Below are positions 1 to 5,566 of a DNA stretch of 9,586 nucleotides, piece by piece (position 1 is the stretch's first letter; each line of letters opens with the position of its first letter). The notes under the pieces are model-generated. The model saw only the letters and a list, made by a program, of their open reading frames with translations. It had not been told where the DNA came from and made no database searches. Position numbers and translations under genes: made by a program. Source of the stretch: Fibrobacter sp. (GTDB lineage: Bacteria; Fibrobacterota; Fibrobacteria; Fibrobacterales; Fibrobacteraceae); the NCBI GenBank assembly GCA_017520105.1, contig JAFWRL010000238.1, forward strand, positions 1-9,586, read 5' to 3'.

Positions 1-63
1 ATCTTTGCCCAAATAGTCTAAAAATTCAGAAATATGCGTGAAAACTTTAACAGAATTGTCCAT
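1..63 (-). CDS. Possible N-terminus of a divergent leftward gene (partial, unidentified)
   Basis: Reading leftward from an ATG at 63-61, the frame stays open for 21 codons to the window edge. It begins M-D-N-S-V-K-V-F-T-H-I-S-E-F-L-D-Y-L, a plausible soluble N-terminus with an amphipathic helix. No family can be recognised from so little. If real, it is divergent from efp with about 41 bases between the two starts. Against this start, a perfect TATAAT on the same strand (67-62) overlaps the ATG. If that hexamer is a true -10 box, transcription would begin inside this stretch and the real start would lie beyond the edge. A 21-codon open frame also arises easily by chance in AT-rich DNA. Confidence 0.35.
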   Translation of the reverse strand, partial: MDNSVKVFTHISEFLDYLGKD

Positions 64-69
64 TATATT
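62..69. promoter_or_regulatory. Overlapping divergent -10-like boxes between efp and the leftward frame
   Basis: On the plus strand TATATT lies at 64-69, about 36 bases before the efp ATG, which would give a leader of roughly 29 bases. On the minus strand TATAAT lies at 67-62. The two hexamers overlap, so RNA polymerase could not occupy both at once. I see no good TTGACA-like -35 at 16-18 bases for the plus-strand box, so the call rests on the -10 hexamers and their position alone. Confidence 0.3.
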
Positions 70-104
70 GCTAAATTTAGAATCAAAATCAACAAGAGGA
101 TAAT

Positions 105-689
105 ATGGGTACTGTAAGCACCAACGAATTCCGTAAAAAATTGAAAATCATGGTTGATGGTCAGCCGTACGAAATCATCGAAAACCAGTTTGTGAAGCCG
201 GGTAAGGGTCAGGCTTTCAACCGCGTTCGTATCAAGAACTTGGTGACTGGCCGTACTCTCGAACGTACTTGGAAGAGCGGTGATACGGTGGAAGAAGCTG
301 ATGTGACCTACACCGAAATGACTTACCTCTACAATGACGGTTCTACTTGGTACTTCTTGGACAACACCACTCAGGAAACGATGGAAATTGCCAAGGAAGC
401 TCTCAATGGTTGCGAAGTTTGGCTCCTCGACGGTGCTACTGTCGAAGTGACTTGGTGGAAGGACCCGAAGACTCAGGCTACGCTCCCGATCGAAGTTATC
501 CCGCCGACATTCGTTGACTTGATGATTGTTGACGCTCCTCCGGCTGTTCAGGGCAACACCAGCGGTAACGTGATGCGTGAAGCGACTCTCGAAACTGGCG
601 CTAAGGTGATGATTCCGCTCTTCATCGAAAACAACACCAAGATTCGCGTCGATACCCGCGACGGTTCTTACCTTGAACGCGCTAAGTAA
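105..689 (+). CDS. efp: Elongation factor P
   Basis: EF-P binds the ribosome next to the P-site tRNA and relieves stalling at consecutive prolines. The 194 residues match the usual three-domain form (about 185-190): an N-terminal KOW-like domain (about 1-65), a central OB domain (about 68-130) and a C-terminal OB domain (about 135-192) ending in the conserved VDTRDGSYLER stretch. The loop FVKPGKGQAF (29-38) carries Lys34 at the same position as in E. coli EF-P, where EpmA/EpmB add beta-lysine. The PGKGQ context therefore suggests lysylation rather than rhamnosylation (Arg) or the Bacillus-type 5-aminopentanol form. No modification gene is in the window. The start is supported by AAGAGGA at 94-100, four bases upstream. 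The gene is monocistronic here, closed by a terminator at 739-771. Confidence 0.98.
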   Translation: MGTVSTNEFRKKLKIMVDGQPYEIIENQFVKPGKGQAFNRVRIKNLVTGRTLERTWKSGDTVEEADVTYTEMTYLYNDGSTWYFLDNTTQETMEIAKEALNGCEVWLLDGATVEVTWWKDPKTQATLPIEVIPPTFVDLMIVDAPPAVQGNTSGNVMREATLETGAKVMIPLFIENNTKIRVDTRDGSYLERAK

Positions 690-693
690 TCTT

Positions 694-730
694 GTCATCC
701 TGGAGGGTTCGCAAAACCCGATAGGATCCA
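694..730 (+). repeat. Dispersed palindromic repeat, copy 1
   Basis: This short imperfect palindrome starts five bases after the efp stop. An outer stem pairs ATCCT (697-701) with AGGAT (723-727), and an inner hairpin pairs GGGTT (705-709) with AACCC (715-719) around a five-base loop. The ends, GTCATCCTG on one side and GGATCCA on the other, recur in inverse orientation at 8600-8642 after another gene. It looks like a REP-type intergenic element. Confidence 0.6.
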
Positions 731-738
731 TACAAATA

Positions 739-771
739 AGCCTCGTCCAAGCGACGGGGCTATTTTTTTTT
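739..771 (+). terminator. Rho-independent terminator of efp
   Basis: A nine-base-pair stem (739-747 with 753-761, one G-T wobble) closes a five-base loop, CAAGC. After one A it runs into nine T residues (763-771). It lies about 50 bases after the efp stop and is a strong intrinsic terminator for efp. It would also keep efp transcription out of the leftward remnant beyond. Confidence 0.9.
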
Positions 772-800
772 GCTAATCACAGATTATATGTGCGAAGCTG

Positions 801-1100
801 TTAGCGCGCAATCCTAATGACTAAGCTGAAATTGTGGCTTGTTGTGACGATGTCGTCGTCATCGTCAGAATCATATTTGCCGAAAGAATAGCTGAAAGCT
901 GTGCCTACTCTCCAGCGTTGACCGAACCAAAAATCGTAACCGATTTCAATACGTGCAAAAGTATTGTCGAAGATTTCTAAATCTGTTTTTGCTGAGCGGT
1001 AAGCGTAGCCAAGGTCATCGTCTTCTTGAACCCTTTCGACTGCAGCACCAATGCAAAGTCCTAAATACAGGCCGTAAAGAGCGCTTTCTTTTTCCTGAAA
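801..1100 (-). pseudogene. Remnant: C-terminal end of an outer-membrane beta-barrel protein
   Basis: Read leftward, 99 codons stay open before the TAA at 803-801, with an in-frame TAA just upstream at 1103-1101. There is no ATG, GTG or TTG in the frame, so no ordinary start is available. The translation includes ALYGLYLGLCIGAAVE (7-22), then ARIEIGYDFWFGQRWRVG (49-66), TAFSYSFGKYD (67-77), an Asp-rich turn, and a last strand HNFSLVIRIAR. Alternating hydrophobic and polar residues rich in Gly, Tyr, Phe and Trp, with acidic turns between strands, are typical of the last strands of an outer-membrane beta-barrel. There is no signal peptide, and the part needed to make a full barrel is missing. 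I infer a 5'-deleted, decaying gene copy. The alternative is a small functional protein using a rare start such as CTG or ATT. The exact family is not recognised. Confidence 0.6.
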
Positions 1101-1279
1101 TTAAAAATTTTTCGAGATTATTGACTTTGTAAAAAATACATTTAAATCAACAAATGGAATCCACGAAAAATGGACAATCCCTAAATTTTGCAATCAGTTG
1201 TTTGCAAAAATGCTGGAAAAGAATTTTTACGAAAAATGATGGTCCGAAAGTTTATCAAAAGAGTGTTATATTTACAACT
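1101..1279 (+). promoter_or_regulatory. AT-rich leader region before the FISUMP lipoprotein gene
   Basis: These 179 bases lie between the remnant and the lipoprotein start. TTGACT (1121-1126) fits a -35 box, but the hexamers 16-18 bases on (around 1143-1149, such as TAAATC) are poor -10 boxes. TATATT at 1267-1272 is a better -10 by sequence, but it sits only seven bases before the ATG. The lipoprotein reading frame is open back to an ATG at 1154, but that extension (M-E-S-T-K-N-G) puts the secretion signal 42 residues inside the protein and looks like untranslated leader. Nothing else is recognisable here. Confidence 0.25.
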
Positions 1280-2347
1280 ATGAAAAATTCTTTACTGCTT
1301 TTTTTATTCGCTCTGCTTTTTATTGCTTGCGGTGACGACGACAGCGATTTTGCGACTCGTCCTTCGGACGGTTCGTCTTCGAGCGTGTGCGAGGACTGCG
1401 ATGACGAGTCTTCGTCCAGCCGCAGTTCGGCGAAGTCCTCTTCCAGCGTCACACCGAAGTCGAGCAGTTCTTCAAAGGTCCCTAAGCCTGCCGAAGGGAC
1501 TAGTAGCAGTACTAAATCCAGCAGCAGTTCAGCGAAGTCTAGTTCCAGTACTAAGTCCAGTAACAGCTCGGTGAAGTCTTCGTCCAGCGTCACACCGAAG
1601 TCGAGCAGTTCTTCAAAGGTCCCTAAGCCTGCCGAAGGGTCTAGTAGCAGTGCTAAGTCCAGTAGCAGCGTTGGAAAGGTGTTCGAAAGTAGCTTCAACC
1701 CAGATATCACCTACGGCACAATGACCGATAGCCGCGACAAGAAGGTATACAAGACCGTAAAGATTGGTGGCCGAATCTGGATGGCGGAAAACCTGAACTA
1801 TGCCGACAGTTCGAAGACCCCGAGCCTATTGGAGCGCAGTTGGTGCTATAATAATGATAGTGCAAATTGTGCCGTGGCGGGACGCCTTTACACCTGGGCG
1901 GCGGCGATTGATTCGGTGAAACTTGCGACCGATGCAGACAATCCGCAGGACTGCGGTCACCGCAAGACCTGTACTTTGCCCGATACGGTGTATGGTATTT
2001 GCCCGCCGGGCTGGCACTTGCCGACTCGAACAGAATGGAAAACCCTGTGGACCGAAGTGGGCGGACGGTCAAATGCCGGTAAAATCCTCAAGTCGCAGAC
2101 TGGTTGGTACAATAATGGCAACGGTACGGATAGCGTGGGCTTTTCCGCGCTCCCTGCAGGCGGCTGGGATGTCAGCAATGGCGAATTCTTCGCCGGTGGC
2201 CGCCTTGCCAACTTCTGGAGTGCCTCTGGGGACGATAGCCACACAGCCTACCACATGGACCTAAGCTACGAAGACGAATATGCGAACCTGAACGGCTACC
2301 AAAAGAACTACGGGTTCTCCGTCCGTTGTCTCAAAGACGATTCTTGA
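1280..2347 (+). CDS. FISUMP-domain surface lipoprotein with Ser-rich linker
   Basis: A 355-residue predicted lipoprotein. The signal peptide MKNSLLLFLFALLFIAC ends in a lipobox with the acylated Cys at 17, followed by Gly-Asp-Asp-Asp. This decides the start at 1280 over the in-frame ATG at 1154. Residues about 25-135 are a low-complexity linker of Ser runs broken by Lys and Pro (SSSSK, VPKPAEG), probably an extended, possibly glycosylated spacer. Residues about 145-352 form a FISUMP domain (TIGR02145/PF09603 type). It shows VYKTVKIGGRIWMAENLNY (157-174), WCYNN (188-192), GRLYTWAAA (201-209), GICPPGWHLPTRTEW (239-253), FSALPAGGW (288-296) and a closing FSVRCL (346-351). FISUMP proteins form large families in Fibrobacter; their molecular role is not established, and display at the outer envelope is inferred. 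Cys residues at 189, 197, 225, 231, 241 and 350 may form disulfides. A 57-bp exact direct repeat lies in the linker. The gene ends before a terminator at 2390-2413. Confidence 0.93.
   Translation: MKNSLLLFLFALLFIACGDDDSDFATRPSDGSSSSVCEDCDDESSSSRSSAKSSSSVTPKSSSSSKVPKPAEGTSSSTKSSSSSAKSSSSTKSSNSSVKSSSSVTPKSSSSSKVPKPAEGSSSSAKSSSSVGKVFESSFNPDITYGTMTDSRDKKVYKTVKIGGRIWMAENLNYADSSKTPSLLERSWCYNNDSANCAVAGRLYTWAAAIDSVKLATDADNPQDCGHRKTCTLPDTVYGICPPGWHLPTRTEWKTLWTEVGGRSNAGKILKSQTGWYNNGNGTDSVGFSALPAGGWDVSNGEFFAGGRLANFWSASGDDSHTAYHMDLSYEDEYANLNGYQKNYGFSVRCLKDDS
1442..1498 (+). repeat. 57-bp direct repeat in lipoprotein linker, copy 1
   Basis: Identical over 57 bases to 1583-1639, offset by 141 bases (47 codons), so the reading frame is kept. 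It encodes the stretch around SVTPKSSSSSKVPKPAEG (residues 56-73, repeated at 103-120). The flanks are also similar, with silent and near-silent changes, pointing to an internal duplication of a linker unit. Confidence 0.92.
1583..1639 (+). repeat. 57-bp direct repeat in lipoprotein linker, copy 2
   Basis: Second copy of the linker repeat at 1442-1498. Similarity continues after it: both copies run on into CTAGTAGCAGT-like serine codons. Slippage or recombination between copies would remove or add 47 residues without a frameshift. Confidence 0.92.
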
Positions 2348-2389
2348 CCCTTTCAAAAAGTTTACGCATTGACAATCTGTCTATGGAAT

Positions 2390-2413
2390 AAGGGCGCTTC
2401 GGGCGCCTTTTTC
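2390..2413 (+). terminator. Rho-independent terminator of the FISUMP gene
   Basis: AAGGGCGC (2390-2397) pairs with GCGCCTTT (2403-2410), including one G-T wobble, around the loop TTCGG. The T run spans 2408-2412. It is placed 43 bases after the stop codon and separates this gene from the esterase gene. Confidence 0.85.
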
Positions 2414-2431
2414 TTGCATTTCAAGGTAATT

Positions 2432-2437
2432 TATAAT
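2432..2437 (+). promoter_or_regulatory. Putative -10 box for the esterase gene
   Basis: A perfect TATAAT 30 bases before the preferred ATG. No convincing -35 is present; the region 16-18 bases upstream is the T tract of the preceding terminator. The box also covers the TTG at 2437, which makes that TTG unlikely as a start codon. Confidence 0.4.
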
Positions 2438-2466
2438 TGTTGTTTAACCGAAAGGGGTATATGGGA

Positions 2467-4035
2467 ATGTTTGAAAAATTATCCGGTTTTGCGTCCGTGG
2501 CATGCGTTGTCGCGGGCATTGTGCTGTTTGGTGCGGCTTTGGTAAAAGCCGCTCCGGACCCGAATTTCCACGTTTACATCGCATATGGCCAGTCCAACAT
2601 GGGCGGCACTGCCGATGCCCAGAGCGCCGACAAGGCCGAAAACCCGCGCTTCAAGATTTTTGCGACGCAAAAATGCTCGGGTAAGGGCCGCAACACGCTG
2701 GGCGAAGTTTATCCGGCGGTGCCTTCGCTCTTTAACTGCGGCAACACGATTTCGATTGCCGACTGGTTTGGGCGCACGATGGCCGACAGCATGCCCGACG
2801 TGACTGTCGCGATTATCCCCGTGGCTGTGGGCGGCGCAAGCATCAAACTGTTTGACCAGGATCAGTACAAGAGCTACCTCTCGACAGCCGAAAGCTGGCT
2901 CCAGAACTACGCGAAAGAATACGCAAGCGATGGTAACGTGACCAAGACCATTATCGACATCGCGAAAAAGGCGCAGGAAAAGGGGGTCATCAAGGGTTTC
3001 ATTTTCCACCAGGGTGAAACGGACGGCGGTTACCCGGACTGGCCAAAGATTGTGAAGAAAACCCGTGACGACATTCTCAAGGCACTGGGGATGAGTTCCG
3101 ATACGGTGCCGTTCGTGGCGGGTGAGCTCTTGCGCGAAGGCTGTTGCTATTCCGACCGCGTGTCCAAACTCCCGAATTCGATGGATAATACTTACTATGC
3201 CTCGTCCGAAAATTTGAAGGGCAACGGCGTAGATCGTTACCATTTCAATCACGACGCTTATGTAGAATTCGGCAAGCGCTATGCGGAGCAGATGCTCAAG
3301 GCCGTGAACCGCAAACCCGTGGAGCCTGTTCCGCAGAAGCCGTTTGGCAAGGTCGAGGGCGATAGCGTTGTTGCTGGCGAACCGGCGAAAATTCCTGGAA
3401 AAATCGAAGCTGAAAATTACGACATCAATGGTGTCGGCAGTGGCAACAGTTCTTATTCCGATAAAGATTCCGAAAACAAGGGTGGCGCATACCGCAAGGA
3501 CGGCGTAGATATCGAAAAGGGCGGTGACAACTATGCAGTCGGCTATACAGAGGAAGGCGAATGGCTTGAATACACCGTAAATGTTTCGGCCAACGGTTCA
3601 TTCGATGTCAGGGCTCATATCGCGTCGGGGTCGGAAACGTCCGGATTCAGCTTGCTCTTGGACGATAAAGAACTTGTCCCTGCAAAGACGGTCCCGAAGA
3701 CGGGCGAGGACTGGAGCGTGTATGAAGATGTTGAACTTGGTAGCGTGAAACTCGATGCCGGCAAGCATGTGCTGAAACTTTTGATTACGGGAAATTTTGT
3801 GAATATTGACTGGATTGAGTTCGCGGATCCTTCTACATCAATTCGGACAAATTTTGCTGTATCTAAAACGCCCATCACGTACGAAGTCTTTGACATGCTC
3901 GGATCGCATGTGGGCCGTGTCGAGGCGGCATCCGCTCAAGACGTTTCGCAGAAGGTTCGTGCACTCGTCAAGCAGAAAGGCGCGTACCTCGTGAAGTCGA
4001 AAAACGCCTCTGCAACGGTCCGTGTGATGAAGTAA
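2467..4035 (+). CDS. Secreted CE6-type carbohydrate (acetylxylan) esterase with CBM6
   Basis: A 522-residue secreted enzyme. The ATG at 2467 is preferred because AAAGGGG (2451-2457) lies nine bases ahead; ATG 2461 would leave three, and TTG 2437 falls in a TATAAT. The signal peptide (about 1-29) probably ends at LVKA/AP. Residues about 34-280 are an SGNH-like SASA/CE6 esterase domain: GQSNM with nucleophile Ser43, a VGGAS block (121-125), HQGETD (181-186) and DRYHFN with Asp256 and His259 completing the triad. Residues about 309-454 are a CBM6 carbohydrate-binding module (KIEAENYD, VGYTEEGEWLEYTV, INIDWIEF-like end), expected to hold xylan or similar chains. Residues 461-522 (YEVFDMLG, KGAYLVKS, VRVMK) resemble the C-terminal sorting tail of type IX secretion substrates or the Fibrobacter basic tail. 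Family knowledge suggests removal of acetyl groups from xylan outside the cell; exact substrate is inferred. It is convergent with the next gene, only eight bases apart, with no visible terminator. Confidence 0.9.
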   Translation: MFEKLSGFASVACVVAGIVLFGAALVKAAPDPNFHVYIAYGQSNMGGTADAQSADKAENPRFKIFATQKCSGKGRNTLGEVYPAVPSLFNCGNTISIADWFGRTMADSMPDVTVAIIPVAVGGASIKLFDQDQYKSYLSTAESWLQNYAKEYASDGNVTKTIIDIAKKAQEKGVIKGFIFHQGETDGGYPDWPKIVKKTRDDILKALGMSSDTVPFVAGELLREGCCYSDRVSKLPNSMDNTYYASSENLKGNGVDRYHFNHDAYVEFGKRYAEQMLKAVNRKPVEPVPQKPFGKVEGDSVVAGEPAKIPGKIEAENYDINGVGSGNSSYSDKDSENKGGAYRKDGVDIEKGGDNYAVGYTEEGEWLEYTVNVSANGSFDVRAHIASGSETSGFSLLLDDKELVPAKTVPKTGEDWSVYEDVELGSVKLDAGKHVLKLLITGNFVNIDWIEFADPSTSIRTNFAVSKTPITYEVFDMLGSHVGRVEAASAQDVSQKVRALVKQKGAYLVKSKNASATVRVMK

Positions 4036-4043
4036 TATCCTGC

Positions 4044-5027
4044 TTATTTCTTACATCCTACTGCGGAGCGGAATACTTCCGCAACGCGGTCCGGGTCGTC
4101 GCTTTTTAGCCAGCTTAATGTTTCCGTGCCGCGGTAGCTCCATGCGAAAATATTCTTGATGCCAGCGGCGCGGCTTTCTTCGACGGCGATGGCGAGGTCG
4201 TTTTCACGGCCCGCTTCGATTTGGTACGCCTTCACCCACATCTGTACGGACTTGCCGTAGCGCGTGGCGACTTCCACAAGTTTGTTTGCGGTCTCGCGGT
4301 ACTTTTCACGGACCCATTCTTCGGTGGCGCCGCGTTCCCAGTACGGGTCGCTTGCAATTTCATCGACGGCTTCGAGGCTTGCGACTTTGCTCCAGTCGTC
4401 GAGCCCGGCAGGGAACCATGGCGGCAACATGCAAACGCAGTTGCGCTTGCCGCGAGCGTGAACGTCCTCGGTCATTTCTTTCAGAAAATCAATAAGCGAA
4501 TCTTCGCGGAACTGTTTTACGTCGTTTGTAAGTTCGGCGGGCATCTCGTAGCCGAAGCGTGCGCGGAACAACTCGCGACATTTTTTGCAGCGGCAACTCC
4601 AGTTGTTAAGCCCGCCTTTTTCAAAATAAAAATGCGGCTCGTCCCAGAAAATCGTGGAAACATCTGTGTTACAGACAACTTCTATCCAGTGGTGCATGTA
4701 GGCTCGGAACTCCGGGTGGTTCGGGCAGGCAGCCACTTTCGGCTTCCCGTCGAGCGCCACCTGGCACATGTCGTGATTGCGTGCGGTGAGTTCCGAATAA
4801 GCTTCACCGCCAAACACGCGGCCTACGCCCCACGGATTCACATAGACGGAAAGCCCCATGGCGGCGGACTCGTTCACGATTTGTTTCATCGTATCGAAGT
4901 AATATTGCAGGTCTTCTTCACTCCATGTGTGGAGGACTACATTGAACCCAGCTTCTTTTATATGTGCGAGGTCAACAAGTGCGAGCTTCGATGAGCGCAC
5001 TCCAAAATAGCTGACGCCTTTAATCAT
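4044..5027 (-). CDS. Glycoside-hydrolase-like (beta/alpha)8-barrel protein, cytosolic
   Basis: A 327-residue protein with no signal peptide or membrane segment. The helix/strand rhythm is that of a TIM barrel: MIKGVSYFGV as strand 1, AGFNVVLHTW (26-35), GLSVYVNPWG (58-67), TIFWDEPHF (125-133), VQMWVKAY (261-268) and KNIFAWSYRG (291-300). Asp129-Glu130 at the end of a strand are good candidates for catalytic acids. A CxCxxC cluster (Cys145, 147, 150) in WSCRCKKCRELF suggests a metal site inserted after that strand. This layout recalls uncharacterised hypothetical-glycosyl-hydrolase families, but I cannot assign a numbered family or substrate. It starts 16 bases after the stop of the upstream small gene and is the second gene of that leftward operon. 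No strong ribosome binding site is visible, so translation may depend on the gene ahead. A catalytic role is inference. Confidence 0.8.
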   Translation of the reverse strand: MIKGVSYFGVRSSKLALVDLAHIKEAGFNVVLHTWSEEDLQYYFDTMKQIVNESAAMGLSVYVNPWGVGRVFGGEAYSELTARNHDMCQVALDGKPKVAACPNHPEFRAYMHHWIEVVCNTDVSTIFWDEPHFYFEKGGLNNWSCRCKKCRELFRARFGYEMPAELTNDVKQFREDSLIDFLKEMTEDVHARGKRNCVCMLPPWFPAGLDDWSKVASLEAVDEIASDPYWERGATEEWVREKYRETANKLVEVATRYGKSVQMWVKAYQIEAGRENDLAIAVEESRAAGIKNIFAWSYRGTETLSWLKSDDPDRVAEVFRSAVGCKK

Positions 5028-5043
5028 GATTGATTACCGCTAT

Positions 5044-5499
5044 TTAAAAACTTTTGTAAGTCTTGTTCCCGGTCCACTTCGCCCATTGCGGACAACCGTT
5101 CTTGTGCAATACGCTTTCGAGCGTGGCGTTCCATTCTTCTTCGTTGACTGGGCGCCTAATCCAGAACGTGCTGTCATCACCTGAATCTGCAGGAAGCGGC
5201 ATGTCTTCGGGAATGATTTCGATAATCCACGATTCGGGAATGGCATTGTGCAGTTCCTTGCTGAATGCAAGGTTCTTCTCGGTCGCATGGTCGGCGTGGT
5301 CAAAGATGATGAGCGCCGGAGATTGCCCGATAATCAGTGCGGATTCCAAAAGACTTTGTGCGCTTTCGATGGAATTGCAAGTGTAGAGCGTGGAATCATC
5401 TGCCATATTACCATGTTCTAAAAGCCAGCGGAAAGTCCACTGGTTCAGCTTGTCTAAACTGCCGGGCGATGATGGCGTTATGAAAAATATGTGTCCCAC
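5044..5499 (-). CDS. Small receiver-like protein of unknown function
   Basis: A 151-residue soluble protein starting at GTG (5499-5497). I do not recognise the family. The predicted pattern is alternating: strand GHIFFITPS (2-10), helix LNQWTFRWLLEHG, helix SIESAQSLLESAL, strand PALIIFDHAD, helix NLAFSKELHNAI, strand SWIIEIIPED, strand TFWIRRPV, helix NEEEWNATLESVLH. Order and lengths resemble a response-regulator receiver. Asp in IIFDH sits where the phospho-acceptor would be, and RRPV where the conserved Lys-Pro would be. The acidic pair normally after strand 1 is absent (ITPSSP) and the Lys is Arg, so if it is a receiver it is degenerate and probably not phosphorylated. It lies ahead of the hydrolase-like gene with 16 bases between, so a shared transcript is likely. 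A TATACT (5511-5506) is so close to the GTG that the mRNA could be leaderless. Confidence 0.75.
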   Translation of the reverse strand: MGHIFFITPSSPGSLDKLNQWTFRWLLEHGNMADDSTLYTCNSIESAQSLLESALIIGQSPALIIFDHADHATEKNLAFSKELHNAIPESWIIEIIPEDMPLPADSGDDSTFWIRRPVNEEEWNATLESVLHKNGCPQWAKWTGNKTYKSF

Positions 5500-5520
5500 G
5501 CCTAAAGTATAGAAAGTTTA

Positions 5521-5549
5521 TTGTTAAATTATTGGTCGATCATTTTAAT
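5521..5549 (+). promoter_or_regulatory. Putative thiL promoter
   Basis: TTGTTA (5521-5526) and TTTAAT (5544-5549) are separated by exactly 17 bases and match the sigma-70 consensus at 4/6 and 5/6 positions. Transcription would begin near 5556, leaving a leader of only about 11 bases before the thiL ATG. It lies in the 67-base gap between divergent genes. There is no room for a TPP riboswitch. Confidence 0.4.
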
Positions 5550-5566
5550 TTTCCCTTGAAAAGAAT

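Noticed and set aside
63..731. 222-codon leftward frame covering efp
   Set aside because: It is the antisense shadow of the well-supported efp gene, has no recognisable motif, and runs through the efp terminator side and promoter.
1154..1279. 42-residue N-terminal extension of the lipoprotein
   Set aside because: It would bury the signal peptide and lipobox inside the protein; the ATG at 1280 starts exactly at the signal.
1255..1710. Leftward 151-codon Leu/Glu/Asp-rich frame
   Set aside because: It is the complement of the Ser-rich linker codons, and its low-complexity composition is explained by that.
2369..2374. TTGACA hexamer after the lipoprotein gene as a promoter
   Set aside because: No -10 box lies 16-18 bases on, and a terminator follows at once.
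2437..2466. TTG start giving a 532-residue esterase
   Set aside because: The TTG overlaps a perfect TATAAT and lacks a ribosome binding site; ATG 2467 has AAAGGGG upstream and begins a clean signal peptide.
2479..3252. Long leftward frame inside the esterase gene
   Set aside because: Antisense shadow of a gene with an intact catalytic triad; no coherent domain in the translation.
4221..4994. 257-codon rightward frame opposite the barrel-protein gene
   Set aside because: Shadow frame: the leftward product has a consistent barrel pattern and motifs, this one has none.
5040..5303. 87-codon leftward frame overlapping the small receiver-like gene
   Set aside because: Alternate frame of the same strand, rich in Arg/Thr/Ser, with no domain pattern.
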